DNA of 64,000 nucleotides from Paenibacillus borealis (lineage in GTDB: Bacteria > Bacillota > Bacilli > Paenibacillales > Paenibacillaceae). The notes under the pieces were generated by a model. It was given only the letters and a program-made list of their open reading frames with translations, was not told the origin of the DNA and made no database searches. The DNA lies in contig NZ_CP009285.1 of the NCBI RefSeq assembly GCF_000758665.1, forward strand, positions 806,001-870,000, in the 5' to 3' direction. The stretch's first letter is position 1. Each line of letters begins with the position of its first letter. Shown here one piece after another: positions 1 to 9,267 of this stretch. The position numbers and the translations under genes are program-made.

Positions 1-516
1 CCGGAGCCGTCTCTGTTAGACAGGCTGGACCGGGAAGGGTATTGGGAAACCATGCACAGCATTGGGCGGGAGCTGTATGCAGACGGTTATTACGGTGATG
101 TATGCGTGGATTCCATGCTACTGCGTGACGGAAGCCTCGCCCCTCTGGTCGAGATCAATGCCCGGAAGTCGATGAGTCTGATCAAGCATAATGTAGACCG
201 CCAGCTCAAGCAGGAGGGAATGCATACCTGCCTGTTACAGGTGCCGCTGGCAACCATGGGTGAGGTTCATTATGCAGATCTGCTGGGGCGGCTTGAGCGG
301 GAAGGCATATTATTTTCGCAGGGAGCGGGGGAAGGTGTGATTCCTTTGGCTTCGGGCACACTCCAGCCTCCTGACGTTTCCCGGTCCACCGGTTCAGGTT
401 CCTCCAAAGGCAAGCTGTATGCTGCACTCGCTTACCGGGATGAAGACAGCAGGAACAGAATCACCCGCAAGCTGGATGAATCGCTTCTGCGCACGGGCTA
501 CACTATACTGCGATAA
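1..516 (+). CDS. ATP-grasp family ligase, C-terminal part (5' end outside window)
   Basis: The frame is open from the first base of the window, so the gene starts upstream. The visible part carries a glycine/tyrosine-rich turn followed by VCVDSMLLRDGSLAPLVEIN and RKSMS. This matches the last beta strands of an ATP-grasp fold, where E and N of VEIN would bind Mg-ATP. ATP-grasp enzymes join a carboxylate to an amine or thiol through an acyl-phosphate. The substrate cannot be told from the C-terminus. The stop is 16 bases before the next start, and the next three genes overlap one another, so this is likely the upstream member of one biosynthetic operon. The last 70 residues are low in recognisable motifs. 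Confidence 0.6.
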   Translation, partial: PEPSLLDRLDREGYWETMHSIGRELYADGYYGDVCVDSMLLRDGSLAPLVEINARKSMSLIKHNVDRQLKQEGMHTCLLQVPLATMGEVHYADLLGRLEREGILFSQGAGEGVIPLASGTLQPPDVSRSTGSGSSKGKLYAALAYRDEDSRNRITRKLDESLLRTGYTILR

Positions 517-532
517 AGAAAGGGACCCTCCA

Positions 533-1654
533 ATGAATAACACCGTGACTATTCTATGTTCTGGTTTTGGTCTGGGCTTCTATGTCCCCGGCCTGCTGAT
601 TGAACGGAGACTAACCGCACTTGGCCTCCAGGCGGAGATTGAAGTATTTGAAGCACTCATGCCGGACAGCAAAAAACAGCAGACGGACAACAGCCGCAAG
701 GCGTACCAGCAGAGCTTCGCCGTAGCCCTGACCTCACAGAAAATACCGTCGGATATCCGGAGCAGCCTGGATGCTGCAGCCGTTGAACAGTTATTTCAGC
801 GATGGAAGCAGGAAGAACGGCAGCGCTTCATTGTATTATCCGGGCACTGGGTGCATGTGATGGACAGGTACCGGGAGATAGCCGGTTTTCCGGTGGAAGC
901 CGATCTGCTCTATATTGATGCCGATCTCTCGCCGTCGTGGAAGAACCTCCGCAGGCTGAACCCCCGTTACGCAGAAAACTACCGTGAAGTAAGCATGTAT
1001 GATCCCGAGAAACAGGAGATTCTGTGCAGCATAGACGCCGGACCCGCGGAAGCGCTGCCCGCTGCGGCCAGGAACGGGAGACTGGTTGTTCACGGCGGCG
1101 GCTGGGGAATTGGAACCTTCCGCGAGAAGTTTGACAGCCTGGAGTCGGCAGGGTATGAACTGGATATCGCCGCTTACAGTGCTCAGGAGATTGGAGCGGC
1201 CATCCATGGAAGACGTTATTATATGAACGATCCGGAGTGGCGGACCTGGAAGCGTGACAGCAGCGGGGAGTATACTTTCCCGCCTTTTGCCGAGGTAACC
1301 GGCAGCCAGCCGGACCGCTATCCGCCCTGCCGTAACTACCAGGACGGGATGTATGGCGTCATCCGGCAGGCATCCGCAGTCATCAGCAAGCCGGGAGGCG
1401 GAGCCTTGATTGATTCCCTGGCTTCGGGCACACCGCTGGTGCTGCTGGACCCCTTCGGCCCGCATGAGAAGATTAACAGCGATCTGTGGGTGGAGCTGGG
1501 TTACGGCATCCGTTACGGGGAGTGGGCCGAATCGGGCTTTGACCGTGAGGAGCTGCGCAAGCTGGCGGACAACCTCCGGTCAGCCAGGGGCCGGTACCCG
1601 GATTATGCGGCAAGCTATGCGGAGCAGCTATCCGCAGCAGAAGGGAGAAGCTAA
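533..1654 (+). CDS. MurG/UDP-glycosyltransferase-like protein
   Basis: 373 residues from ATG 533, preceded by AAAGGGA; an upstream in-frame ATG at 419 lies inside the previous gene and is not preferred. The N-terminus has a Rossmann-type start (ILCSGFGLGFYVPG). The C-terminal half has the nucleotide-sugar signature seen in GT-B enzymes of the MurG type: SKPGGGALIDSLASGTPLVL, followed by E and N of HEKINSDLW. Known members move a sugar from a UDP/TDP donor. The acceptor is unknown, but the flanking ATP-grasp and radical SAM genes suggest a peptide or amino-acid-derived product. The stop codon overlaps the next ATG by one base (TAATG), indicating translational coupling. Confidence 0.65.
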   Translation: MNNTVTILCSGFGLGFYVPGLLIERRLTALGLQAEIEVFEALMPDSKKQQTDNSRKAYQQSFAVALTSQKIPSDIRSSLDAAAVEQLFQRWKQEERQRFIVLSGHWVHVMDRYREIAGFPVEADLLYIDADLSPSWKNLRRLNPRYAENYREVSMYDPEKQEILCSIDAGPAEALPAAARNGRLVVHGGGWGIGTFREKFDSLESAGYELDIAAYSAQEIGAAIHGRRYYMNDPEWRTWKRDSSGEYTFPPFAEVTGSQPDRYPPCRNYQDGMYGVIRQASAVISKPGGGALIDSLASGTPLVLLDPFGPHEKINSDLWVELGYGIRYGEWAESGFDREELRKLADNLRSARGRYPDYAASYAEQLSAAEGRS

Positions 1655-2847
1655 TGCAGCCTACCAGTAGAGTGAGCCTGGACGCCAAGTCCTTTGAGGC
1701 CCTGAAACGTACGATTAAGAATGTGGTGGTCCCGCACAGGGAACGCAAGCTAGATCCAGGGTTCAAAACCGTTATGCCGGAGATTATGTCGCTGAAGCTG
1801 ACCAACCGCTGCAATCTCCGCTGCAAGCATTGCTACCAATGGAATGAATCCGGCTATCATCATGATATGGACACCGCCGAGCAGAATCTGGATATGGATG
1901 TGGAGATGATCCGTAGGCTGCTGGAGGAGACGGATGAAGCGCAGTCCCGCCTGTATTTATGGGGCGGCGAGCCGCTGTTTCACCGGAATACTAAGCAGAT
2001 TCTGGAGCTGCTGCAAGAGCATCCCCGGGACACTACGATCTGTACCAATGCCTATCTGATTCCTAAGTATGAAGAAGAGCTGTGTGCAATCTCCGACAAT
2101 CTGGAGCTGCTGATTCCGATCGAGGGGTTCGAGCAGGAGCATGATTTGCTGCGCGGCAAAGGTTCATTTCACAAGGTGGTCGAGAGCGTAGAACGGCTGC
2201 TCGAGCTTCGCAAGCAAGGCCGCTTCCGCGGCCGGATCTCTGTGCACAATGTGATTAATGACAATATGATCGGTAGATTGTACGAGCTGGTAGAGTTTTT
2301 TGAGCACAAGGGCGTCGATCTGGTCCTGCTCTGCTTCCCGTGGTACATCTCTGCGGAAACCAGTCTGGAGATGGACCGCTTCTACGATGAACACTTCCAG
2401 TGGCTGGCCGAGCTTCCGCCGGATCACCGGAGCAGCTGGCATGCCTTCAAATACCATATCAAGCCGGAGAATGTCACCAGGCTGACCGAAGACCTGAAGC
2501 GGATCAACAGCAACACCTGGCATAATACCCGAATCCGTTACCAGCCGGGGCTAGACTTTGATGAAATCGAGGATTTTGTGGCCGGCAAGCCGATGCTCTC
2601 CCGCAGTACGTCGAAATGTCTGGCGCTCAGTACCCGGGTGGATATTGCTCCGAACGGGATGGTGAGTGCGTGCAAATTTTTTGGCGAGCTGGCTATTGGC
2701 AATGTGAAGGAGCAGCCGCTGACGGAAATATGGAATTCTGCCCGCTATGACAGGCTGCGGCGGATTCTGGATGAGGGCTTGTCGCCGGCCTGCTCCAAAT
2801 GCAATGTGCTGTACCTGAATACCTATGCGGCGCTGACGCATGTATGA
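1654..2847 (+). CDS. Radical SAM/SPASM domain enzyme
   Basis: 397 residues. The cluster-binding motif CNLRCKHC (C53, C57, C60) is a canonical CX3CX2C radical SAM site, and LWGGEPLF is the GGE motif that helps bind S-adenosylmethionine. The C-terminal region (about 310-385) contains spaced cysteines (KCLAL, SACKFF, PACSKC) typical of a SPASM domain that holds auxiliary Fe-S clusters. Proteins with this layout modify peptides or small metabolites by radical chemistry. No precursor peptide is visible in the window; it could lie upstream of base 1, or the substrate could be a small molecule made by the ATP-grasp enzyme. ATG overlaps the previous stop, and the stop overlaps the next start. Confidence 0.85.
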   Translation: MQPTSRVSLDAKSFEALKRTIKNVVVPHRERKLDPGFKTVMPEIMSLKLTNRCNLRCKHCYQWNESGYHHDMDTAEQNLDMDVEMIRRLLEETDEAQSRLYLWGGEPLFHRNTKQILELLQEHPRDTTICTNAYLIPKYEEELCAISDNLELLIPIEGFEQEHDLLRGKGSFHKVVESVERLLELRKQGRFRGRISVHNVINDNMIGRLYELVEFFEHKGVDLVLLCFPWYISAETSLEMDRFYDEHFQWLAELPPDHRSSWHAFKYHIKPENVTRLTEDLKRINSNTWHNTRIRYQPGLDFDEIEDFVAGKPMLSRSTSKCLALSTRVDIAPNGMVSACKFFGELAIGNVKEQPLTEIWNSARYDRLRRILDEGLSPACSKCNVLYLNTYAALTHV

Positions 2848-3857
2848 AGAGCGGGTGTGATCAGCCGGCCTATAAGCTCGGTATCCTGGGTGCCTCGAAC
2901 ATTGCTGTACCGGCCCTACTGGAGCCTGCAAGGGTTGTGGAGAAGGTCAGGATAACCGCAATCGCCAACCGTACGCTCGATAAGGCAGTGAAGCTGGCGG
3001 AAGCTTACCGGATTCCTTATGTGGCGGACAGTCTGGAGGAGCTGCTGGAGCTTGGCGGTCTGGATGGGGTATATATTGCACTCAGCAATGAGCTGCATGC
3101 AGAATGGGCAGTCCGGGCATTGAAGGCGGGGAAGCATGTATTGGTAGAGAAGCCGATGTGCCTGCATCCCGGAGAAGCTGAACGGTTACGGCTGGTACGG
3201 GAAAGCTCCGACGCTCCGAAGCTCGCCGAAGGTCTGATGATTGCCTTCCACCCCTGGCAGCAAGCCTTGAAATCTATAGTCGACTCCGGGGAATTCGGTC
3301 CTCTCCGCAGGATTAGTACCAGAATATCCGTACCTGCCAGGGACAGATATGCCGGGAATTACCGCAGTGTCAAGGCGAAGGGCGGAGGCGCTTTTGCCGA
3401 TCTGGGCTGCTATTGGCTGCAGTTTCTGCAGGCCCTTATCGGTCTTCAGCCTAGTGAAATAAGGGCGCAGTCGGCGTTTGACGGGCCGGAGGGCTGTGAC
3501 TGGACCTTTCAGGCGGCGCTGCAATATAAGAACGGTCTGGAGGCCGAGTGTCTCACTTCCTTCGAGCTGCCTTTCCGGGCTTCGCATACGCTGTATTTCG
3601 AACATACGGTGCTGACGGTCCCGGATTTCTTCCGGCCGGTCAAAGGCTTCTACAAAATCAAGATACGGCATGATCTGCCGGACAACCGCAGCACCCTGTG
3701 TGAATTCGCGCCGATGAACTATTATGTCAATCAGCTGGAGGCTTTTGCAGAAATAATGAGCGGGCAAAGGGCAGAGCAGCTGGAAGCGACATGGGAAAGG
3801 GTACACCTTCAATCCCTGATCATGGCCGAGGCGCAGCAGCACCGGGTCTATCTATGA
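2844..3857 (+). CDS. Gfo/Idh/MocA family NAD(P)-dependent oxidoreductase
   Basis: 337 residues from the ATG at 2844, which overlaps the radical SAM stop (ATGA). The N-terminus has a Rossmann fold (LGILGASNIAVPALL), the conserved ALKAGKHVLVEKPMCL segment with the EKP catalytic lysine, and a C-terminal beta-sheet domain. The family oxidises or reduces sugar, inositol or imine substrates with NAD(P). An alternative start at 2799 would lie inside the preceding gene and is less likely. As the last gene of the four-gene operon it probably performs a redox step on the same product. A bidirectional terminator follows. Confidence 0.85.
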   Translation: MKSGCDQPAYKLGILGASNIAVPALLEPARVVEKVRITAIANRTLDKAVKLAEAYRIPYVADSLEELLELGGLDGVYIALSNELHAEWAVRALKAGKHVLVEKPMCLHPGEAERLRLVRESSDAPKLAEGLMIAFHPWQQALKSIVDSGEFGPLRRISTRISVPARDRYAGNYRSVKAKGGGAFADLGCYWLQFLQALIGLQPSEIRAQSAFDGPEGCDWTFQAALQYKNGLEAECLTSFELPFRASHTLYFEHTVLTVPDFFRPVKGFYKIKIRHDLPDNRSTLCEFAPMNYYVNQLEAFAEIMSGQRAEQLEATWERVHLQSLIMAEAQQHRVYL

Positions 3858-3887
3858 AGCAACCCATCCATCCATAGTCCAAACGTC

Positions 3888-3923
3888 AAAACAGCGATTC
3901 TCCATCAACGGAGAGTCGCTGTT
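3888..3923. terminator. Bidirectional intrinsic terminator
   Basis: AAACAGCGATTCTCC and GGAGAGTCGCTGTTT form a 15-bp stem (one G-T pair) around a six-base loop. It sits between the convergent oxidoreductase and nucleotidyltransferase genes and can end both transcripts. Confidence 0.8.
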
Positions 3924-3928
3924 TGGTA

Positions 3929-4717
3929 TTAACGGTCCTGCAAGGAAGGAGGCTGCTCTATCCAGGAGCGCTCGTTGTTCAGCACATAAATCCCCAGCGC
4001 CTGCTCGAAGGTTAGGCCGTGATTATAGAAAGCCAGCACCTTCGCGGCGAAGCGCATACTCTTATCGGCGCCGGGTGCCTGCAGCAGCTCTGTGGCGAGC
4101 TTACGGAAGTCCTTCGGCTTAACTTCTGCAGCATCTACAGCATCCAGCAGCCCCTTGTGGCTTGGAAAGAGCCTCCGGTTATAAGCGAGAATCATTCGTC
4201 CGCTGAAGAAAACCAGATTGCTGGCGGTATGAGCGAGCAGGTAGGCGTCGTTCTTCCGGGCCGCTTCTTTGGCGAAATAGAAAGCATACAGGAAGATCTG
4301 GGCGCAAAAGTCCCGCAGATTGCGTTCCCGGCTCTCTTCAGGATAGACAGGGATTCGGGCGACCAGTTCGCCCAGCTCCGGGATTCTGGAGAATACAACG
4401 CTTGAACCGGTAAAAGCATACCTCGTCGGCTCGTTGCCCCGCTCGGCGGCAAGCTCCAGGAACCGGCGGCTGATCACTTTGATATCGGCGTATCCGCCTT
4501 CATAGGTGCTGACTTCCCGGTCCACGTAGGACAGCATATTCTTCCGGTCATACTCTTCATAGGCTTCATCAGTTACTACGAGATGAACATCCACATCCGA
4601 GGTTTCCTTGGCCGTTCCCTGGGCTACCGAACCGCTGGTGATTACCGCCAGACAGGAAGGGTCCCTCTCAAGCTTCCCCGCCAGCTTCTCCAGTGTCTGT
4701 CTATGGTGCTCATACAT
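3929..4717 (-). CDS. Nucleotidyltransferase domain protein
   Basis: 262 residues from the ATG at 4717. The first ATG (4726) abuts the GGAGG sequence with no spacing, whereas the ATG at 4717 has about nine bases. Motif GSVAQGTAKETSDVDVHL (G29-S30-X10-D41-V-D43) is the metal-binding signature of the DNA polymerase beta-type nucleotidyltransferase fold, as in aminoglycoside adenylyltransferases and minimal NTases. The C-terminal 150 residues look like an all-helical substrate domain. The family adds NMP to antibiotics, proteins or RNA; which applies here cannot be read from the sequence. It is monocistronic, convergent with the biosynthetic operon. Confidence 0.75.
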   Translation of the reverse strand: MYEHHRQTLEKLAGKLERDPSCLAVITSGSVAQGTAKETSDVDVHLVVTDEAYEEYDRKNMLSYVDREVSTYEGGYADIKVISRRFLELAAERGNEPTRYAFTGSSVVFSRIPELGELVARIPVYPEESRERNLRDFCAQIFLYAFYFAKEAARKNDAYLLAHTASNLVFFSGRMILAYNRRLFPSHKGLLDAVDAAEVKPKDFRKLATELLQAPGADKSMRFAAKVLAFYNHGLTFEQALGIYVLNNERSWIEQPPSLQDR

Positions 4718-4731
4718 TTCTTTCATCCTCC

Positions 4732-4755
4732 CTTAAGGTGCTGATGCACCTTAAG
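4732..4755. terminator. Perfect palindrome between cellulase and nucleotidyltransferase genes
   Basis: CTTAAGGTGC and GCACCTTAAG pair perfectly (10 bp, loop TGAT). It lies just downstream of the cellulase stop and directly upstream of the nucleotidyltransferase ribosome-binding site. It could end cellulase transcription or act as an operator. No clear U-tract, so the terminator role is tentative. Confidence 0.4.
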
Positions 4756-4798
4756 CGTACCCACTACACAGCCTGCCAGCTATGGTCAATTCAGACAA

Positions 4799-6463
4799 TT
4801 AGGGTTCAATCCCGTAGATCAGCTGGCCCTGATAATAGACGGTGATGCGGTCATTCGCGGCATAGCTGGTGAGGGCCGGCCGGAACGAATAGTCATCGGC
4901 CTGGTTGTAATTCGACCAGTTAGTGTTATGAATGCGGAACTGGATGTCCCCGGTTGTGCCGGAAGCTGCGAGTGAGCCTGCACCCGCCGTGAATCCGATC
5001 TCCGCATAGGTATCGGCCCCTGCCCGCGGTGTAGTCAGAGGGACGATCTGCGTCAGCAGCTTTTCTTTGCCGATGACCGCATAATCAAATTCCAGCGTCT
5101 GAGCGGCACCTCCGTCTCTGGTGTACCAATAACGTATCGTAAGGTCATTCAGCGGAATAGAGACAGCAGACTCGTTCTTCAGCTGCAGGCTGGCCCGGAT
5201 CGAGTTAACGGCCGTCCCCGTCTCTCCGGCACGGTAGAGCAATGTGGCATGAGGGTCGCCCGATCCCGGTCCTTCCCCGGGTCCGCCAGGATCACCAATC
5301 GGGGTGAAGGTGACCGGCTTCATAATAAGATCCAGCATAGCCTGCTTCGGCGCATTCCAGGAGGTCCAGTCATCCAGCAGCAGCCCTCCGGTATCTCCGC
5401 TATTCGGGTTCAGACTCCAGTACGTCCAGTAGAGATTGTTCTGGCCGATGTAGCTTACGAGCGCATGCTGCCATTTCCCTTCCGCCGAGAGGGTATCCAC
5501 GCTGCGCCCGCCGAATTCTCCGGCAAGAACCGGGGCAATTTGTTCCTTACTGATGTATCCCCAGGTATCATCCCACAGCTTCGGCAGATTATTGGGGAAG
5601 TCGGCGGCGCTGAACCAAGTCTGTGAGGCAACGCCGGGACCATAATCATGCGGGGAATAGACCACACGGTTCGGTACTGTAAGCGTGACGGGGTAATTAC
5701 GCACACCGGTCAGGTTCCCGCCCCACCAATAGCTGCTGGAGTTGCCCTGAACGTTGGTTTCAATGCCTTCGACAAGGATGAGCCAGTTCGGATTCGCGGC
5801 GAGAATCGCATTGCCTGCCCGTTCACTGGCCAGCCGCCAGTCTGTGGTGACATTTCCTGTCCCCCAGCTTGCCGTACCATGCGGTTCATTATGCAGATCG
5901 GCTCCAATGACTGTTGGGTTATCTGCGTAGCGCTGCGCCAGCATCACCCAGTCGCTGATCCAGCGGGTTTCTGGATAGGCCGCCGTATACCACAGCGCCG
6001 ATTGCCCGCCGGAATCCGGCCGGTGCCGGTCAAGGATAATGCGGATGCCGCGGTTCCCGGCCTTCTGAATCAGTTTATCCATAATCTGCACCGGCGTAAG
6101 GCCGGTCAGATCAGGGTTTTTGGCATAATCGATACTATTGGCCGCAGAGCCTGAATCGAACATCTGGTTGCAGTAGGGCAGCCGGATCAGGTTATAGCCT
6201 TCCGTCTTGATCTGATCGAGCACATCATCCATGGAACGGGACCACAGCCCATGCGGAGAGTAATTCGCAGTTTCGAAGCCAAACCAGTTCAGTCCGTTGA
6301 ATACAGCGGGATTACCTGCGGAATCCACGATTTTGTTGCCTGAGGTGTGGTAATAGCCTGCTGCACCTTCAGCCTTCACTTCATAACCCGGGTATGCATA
6401 AGCACCTGCCAGCAATAACAAAGCTGTAAACCATACACTGAGTTTCCGGAACCTGAACGACAT
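4799..6463 (-). CDS. Secreted GH5_1 cellulase (endoglucanase) with C-terminal CBM3
   Basis: 554 residues with a Sec signal peptide (positively charged start, hydrophobic stretch to about residue 24, cleavage near VKAEG). Residues 36-385 form a GH5 subfamily 1-like barrel: NGLNWFGFETANYSPHGLWS near the start, acid/base E193 in LHNEPH and nucleophile E316 in VLAGEFGG. A Gly/Pro linker (about 388-404) leads to a CBM3 (406-554) ending in the FRIHNTNWSNYNQADDYSF region typical of that family. Predicted to cleave internal beta-1,4-glucan bonds outside the cell while anchored to crystalline cellulose. AGAGGAGG precedes the start. Monocistronic. Confidence 0.95.
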   Translation of the reverse strand: MSFRFRKLSVWFTALLLLAGAYAYPGYEVKAEGAAGYYHTSGNKIVDSAGNPAVFNGLNWFGFETANYSPHGLWSRSMDDVLDQIKTEGYNLIRLPYCNQMFDSGSAANSIDYAKNPDLTGLTPVQIMDKLIQKAGNRGIRIILDRHRPDSGGQSALWYTAAYPETRWISDWVMLAQRYADNPTVIGADLHNEPHGTASWGTGNVTTDWRLASERAGNAILAANPNWLILVEGIETNVQGNSSSYWWGGNLTGVRNYPVTLTVPNRVVYSPHDYGPGVASQTWFSAADFPNNLPKLWDDTWGYISKEQIAPVLAGEFGGRSVDTLSAEGKWQHALVSYIGQNNLYWTYWSLNPNSGDTGGLLLDDWTSWNAPKQAMLDLIMKPVTFTPIGDPGGPGEGPGSGDPHATLLYRAGETGTAVNSIRASLQLKNESAVSIPLNDLTIRYWYTRDGGAAQTLEFDYAVIGKEKLLTQIVPLTTPRAGADTYAEIGFTAGAGSLAASGTTGDIQFRIHNTNWSNYNQADDYSFRPALTSYAANDRITVYYQGQLIYGIEP

Positions 6464-6615
6464 CCATTTTCCTCCTCTAAGTGATTTCAGTGAGGTCAGA
6501 CTTTATAGCATACGATCAGGATGTTAACGTATTCATCAGAATTAGGATGAATTATGAATAATTGGAAACATCTATATTAATACATGCGTGATTGGGATAC
6601 GGCGCGAAATTGAAA

Positions 6616-6647
6616 AGCACAGGGCAGCTCTACGGCTGCCCTGTGCT
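6616..6647 (-). terminator. Intrinsic terminator of the MFS gene
   Basis: AGCACAGGGCAGC and GCTGCCCTGTGCT form a perfect 13-bp stem with a six-base loop. Read on the minus strand it is followed by TTTCAATTT, so it ends the MFS transcript. Confidence 0.85.
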
Positions 6648-6670
6648 AATTGCAGTTGGGGGAGAAGAAG

Positions 6671-7969
6671 CTATTCCTCCAACCTCCAGATATGTTTGTC
6701 CGCCCGGAACGGCAGACAAGATAATGCACCGGTAATTCCGATGGCCAGGAATAGCAAAGCTGCTCCGGAGCCTTTGCCTGTTCCGACCAGTGAGACCCAC
6801 AGGCTGCCTAGCGGCTGCCCTGCCATAAAGGGTTCAAACACCCTGTCTACCAATATACCGCCGCACAGATATCCCAATGGAATGGTGAAAAACTGTAAGG
6901 TATTCCTTGCCGAATAGACACGCCCCTGCATCTCAATAGGAATTGTGGAGCGGAACAGCACATCCATATTAGCGTTCATAACAGGAATGAATATCCATCC
7001 GAGGATTGCACCCAAACACCATATAGGCGTGCTTCTGCCAAAGGCAAGGAAGAAATTCTCGGTGCTCATGGAGAAAAGCAGGCAATTACAAATGACCCGG
7101 ACCCGGCTTCTGGGCGGCGGCAATATAGCAACCGAAATGCTTCCAAGCATCATGGCTATCCCTGTAACAGCGTTGACCATACCCAGCGCCAGCTCTCCGC
7201 CACCCGCCCGTGAGAGCATCATTGCGGGCAGGGCAGCATTGAAGATGGAGGCGGTGAAATTGATCACGGCCAAAAAAAGGATCAAATCCAGAATTCCCCG
7301 GTTATCCCTGAGATACCGCAGGCCGCTTGAAGCCGATTGCAATAGGGTCTCGCTATCGGTGTTGCTCCGCTTGGGAACTTGCGGGATATGGACACAGCAC
7401 AGCAATGCCATGAATGCTGTGGCAAAGGTAATCAAATCAAACAGGATCACAACCCGGATACTGGTAAAGGAAAGTATTGAAGTGGCGAGTATAGGCGTCA
7501 ATATGGTAACCAGCGAATTAGAAAAGGAACGCATTCCGCTGACCTTCTGGTAATGTTGCTGCGGAGCCAGCAGGCTAATGGCTACATCCGACGCCGGCTG
7601 CTGTACAGTGTTCATTACGCCAGTTAAGGTATTGATCAGATACAGATGCCAGATCTGGAGTTTACCCATTGTCATCAGTATAAGGACCGTAAAGGTACAA
7701 AGTGCCGCAAAGCTGTCACTGATCAGCATCGTAGCCTTCTTGTTCCACCGGTCGCTCAGTGCACCTGCGAAGATACTGAGCAGGACATAAGGTGCGTAGG
7801 AACAGATAACCAACAGAGCGCTGGTCAGAGCCGATCCATGCTGCTGATAAGACCAGATCACCAGGGCAAAGGCGGTCATTGCACTGCCCAGTGCCGAGAA
7901 GGACTGTGTAATCCATAAAATCAGGAAAGTACGAAGCTCCCTGAGGTTCATTTTGAATGTTGTTATCAT
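6671..7969 (-). CDS. MFS family transporter (probable drug/metabolite exporter)
   Basis: 432 residues with about 12 hydrophobic segments. The loop between the second and third segments holds FAGALSDRWNKKATMLISD, the conserved MFS motif A (GxLaDRxxRk type). N-terminal helix LWITQSFSALGSAMTAFALVIW and the overall layout resemble the enterobactin/macrolide exporter branch. Members use the proton gradient to export small molecules. AGGAG precedes the start by seven bases. An unusual structured leader (7982-8082) suggests attenuation-type control, as for inducible resistance exporters, though substrate and inducer are not visible. Confidence 0.85.
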   Translation of the reverse strand: MITTFKMNLRELRTFLILWITQSFSALGSAMTAFALVIWSYQQHGSALTSALLVICSYAPYVLLSIFAGALSDRWNKKATMLISDSFAALCTFTVLILMTMGKLQIWHLYLINTLTGVMNTVQQPASDVAISLLAPQQHYQKVSGMRSFSNSLVTILTPILATSILSFTSIRVVILFDLITFATAFMALLCCVHIPQVPKRSNTDSETLLQSASSGLRYLRDNRGILDLILFLAVINFTASIFNAALPAMMLSRAGGGELALGMVNAVTGIAMMLGSISVAILPPPRSRVRVICNCLLFSMSTENFFLAFGRSTPIWCLGAILGWIFIPVMNANMDVLFRSTIPIEMQGRVYSARNTLQFFTIPLGYLCGGILVDRVFEPFMAGQPLGSLWVSLVGTGKGSGAALLFLAIGITGALSCLPFRADKHIWRLEE

Positions 7970-7981
7970 GACTCTGCTCCT

Positions 7982-8082
7982 CTTTCAATGAATTCTTAAC
8001 GATTCAATGAAAGTGCAAAGCCGATCGGACGAACTTAATCCGCTCCGTGCAGTTTCGTCCGGTTCAGACTTTGCACGGAGCG
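7982..8082 (-). promoter_or_regulatory. Structured leader with interleaved inverted repeats upstream of MFS gene
   Basis: Three inverted repeats lie upstream of the exporter. CTTTCAATGAA (7982-7992) faces TTCAATGAAAG (8003-8013) with one mismatch, right next to the ribosome-binding site. CGGACGAA (8026-8033) pairs with TTCGTCCG (8054-8061). CGCTCCGTGCA (8041-8051) pairs with TGCACGGAGCG (8072-8082). The last two are interleaved, so they are either mutually exclusive hairpins or a pseudoknot. This is the layout of an attenuator or RNA switch. Confidence 0.5.
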
Positions 8083-8277
8083 TTGTCACTGCATATTCTC
8101 ATATTCATTCTCCTTCTTAATCGCTTGAAGTTACATTCACCTGGAAAGTGAATTCTGCTTTATTTTACCATATGCGAGCCGTTCCGTCTTATATGAATTT
8201 ATTGGGTAAGTATGTTTGTCCCGGGATTATGATATAATTTGCTTTATTATCTTGTTATTTATAGAGAGGTTTTTAAT

Positions 8278-9267
8278 ATGATGAATAATTTCTGGCGTGA
8301 ACTACCACGCCCTTTTTTCATACTGGCACCCATGGAGGATGTGACGGATGTCGTGTTTCGCCATGTCGTAAGCAGAGCGGGCAGACCGGATGTGTTCTTC
8401 ACGGAGTTTGCGAATTCAGAGAGCTATTGTCACCCGGAGGGGCACCATGCTGTGCGCGGGCGTCTGACTTATACAGAGGATGAACAGCCGATTGTCGCTC
8501 ATATCTGGGGCGATAAGCCGGAATACTTCCGCCAGATGAGCATCGGCATGGCCGAGGAAGGCTTCAAGGGCATCGATATTAACATGGGTTGTCCTGTAGC
8601 CAATGTAGCAGAGAACGGGAAGGGAAGCGGCCTGATTTGCCGTCCCGAGCTCGCAGCGGAGATTATCCAGGCGGCCAAAGCCGGGGGATTGCCCGTCAGT
8701 GTCAAGACAAGACTCGGGTTCACTGACCTGGGTGAATGGCGCGGCTGGTTAACCCATATCCTGCAGCAGGACATTGTGAATCTGTCGATTCATCTGCGTA
8801 CCCGGCAGGAAATGAGCAAGGTGGATGCCCACTGGGAGCTGATTCCGGAGATCAAGAAGCTCCGTGACGAGATCGCACCGCATACCCTGCTGACCATCAA
8901 CGGTGATATCCCCGACCGTCAGACGGGCCTGAGGCTCGCTGAAGAGTACGGTGTGGACGGGATTATGATCGGGCGCGGGATTTTTCAGAATCCGTTTGCG
9001 TTCGAGCAGGAGCCGAAGGAACACAGCAGCGCGGAACTGCTTGATCTGCTGCGGCTGCATCTGGATCTCTATGATGAGTATTCGGGCCAGAAGCCACGTT
9101 CGTTCAGCCCGCTGCAACGCTTCTTCAAGATTTATGTCCGCGGCTTCCGCGGGGCAAGTGAGCTTAGAAATAACTTAATGAACACCAAGTCTACCCGTGA
9201 AGTGCGCGCGCTGCTCGATGAGTTTGGAAGCAGAGAGCAGGACGGGGCGGACGAGCTTGGGAATTAG
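8278..9267 (+). CDS. dus: tRNA-dihydrouridine synthase
   Basis: 329 residues from ATG 8278, eight bases after GAGAGG; an upstream in-frame start at 8239 has no such site. It has the Dus hallmarks: LAPMEDVTD for FMN binding, [10 protein letters not shown], the [20 protein letters not shown] segment with the active-site cysteine of MGCP, SVKTRLG, and [16 protein letters not shown] near the C-terminus. It reduces uridine to dihydrouridine in tRNA using FMN and NADPH. A TATAAT sequence at 8233-8238 is a likely -10 box. The 3' third of this gene has been copied to 13619 and a decayed longer copy is at 31694, making dus part of a repeated block in this window. Confidence 0.9.
   Translation: MMNNFWRELPRPFFILAPMEDVTDVVFRHVVSRAGRPDVFFTEFANSESYCHPEGHHAVRGRLTYTEDEQPIVAHIWGDKPEYFRQMSIGMAEEGFKGIDINMGCPVANVAENGKGSGLICRPELAAEIIQAAKAGGLPVSVKTRLGFTDLGEWRGWLTHILQQDIVNLSIHLRTRQEMSKVDAHWELIPEIKKLRDEIAPHTLLTINGDIPDRQTGLRLAEEYGVDGIMIGRGIFQNPFAFEQEPKEHSSAELLDLLRLHLDLYDEYSGQKPRSFSPLQRFFKIYVRGFRGASELRNNLMNTKSTREVRALLDEFGSREQDGADELGN

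Noticed and set aside
836-1465. 209-residue minus-strand open frame inside the glycosyltransferase gene
   Set aside because: High-GC shadow of a gene with clear motifs on the plus strand.
3186-3842. 218-residue minus-strand open frame
   Set aside because: Antisense shadow of the Gfo/Idh/MocA gene.
6945-7553. 202-residue plus-strand open frame
   Set aside because: Antisense of the MFS gene, whose membrane segments and motif A are clear.
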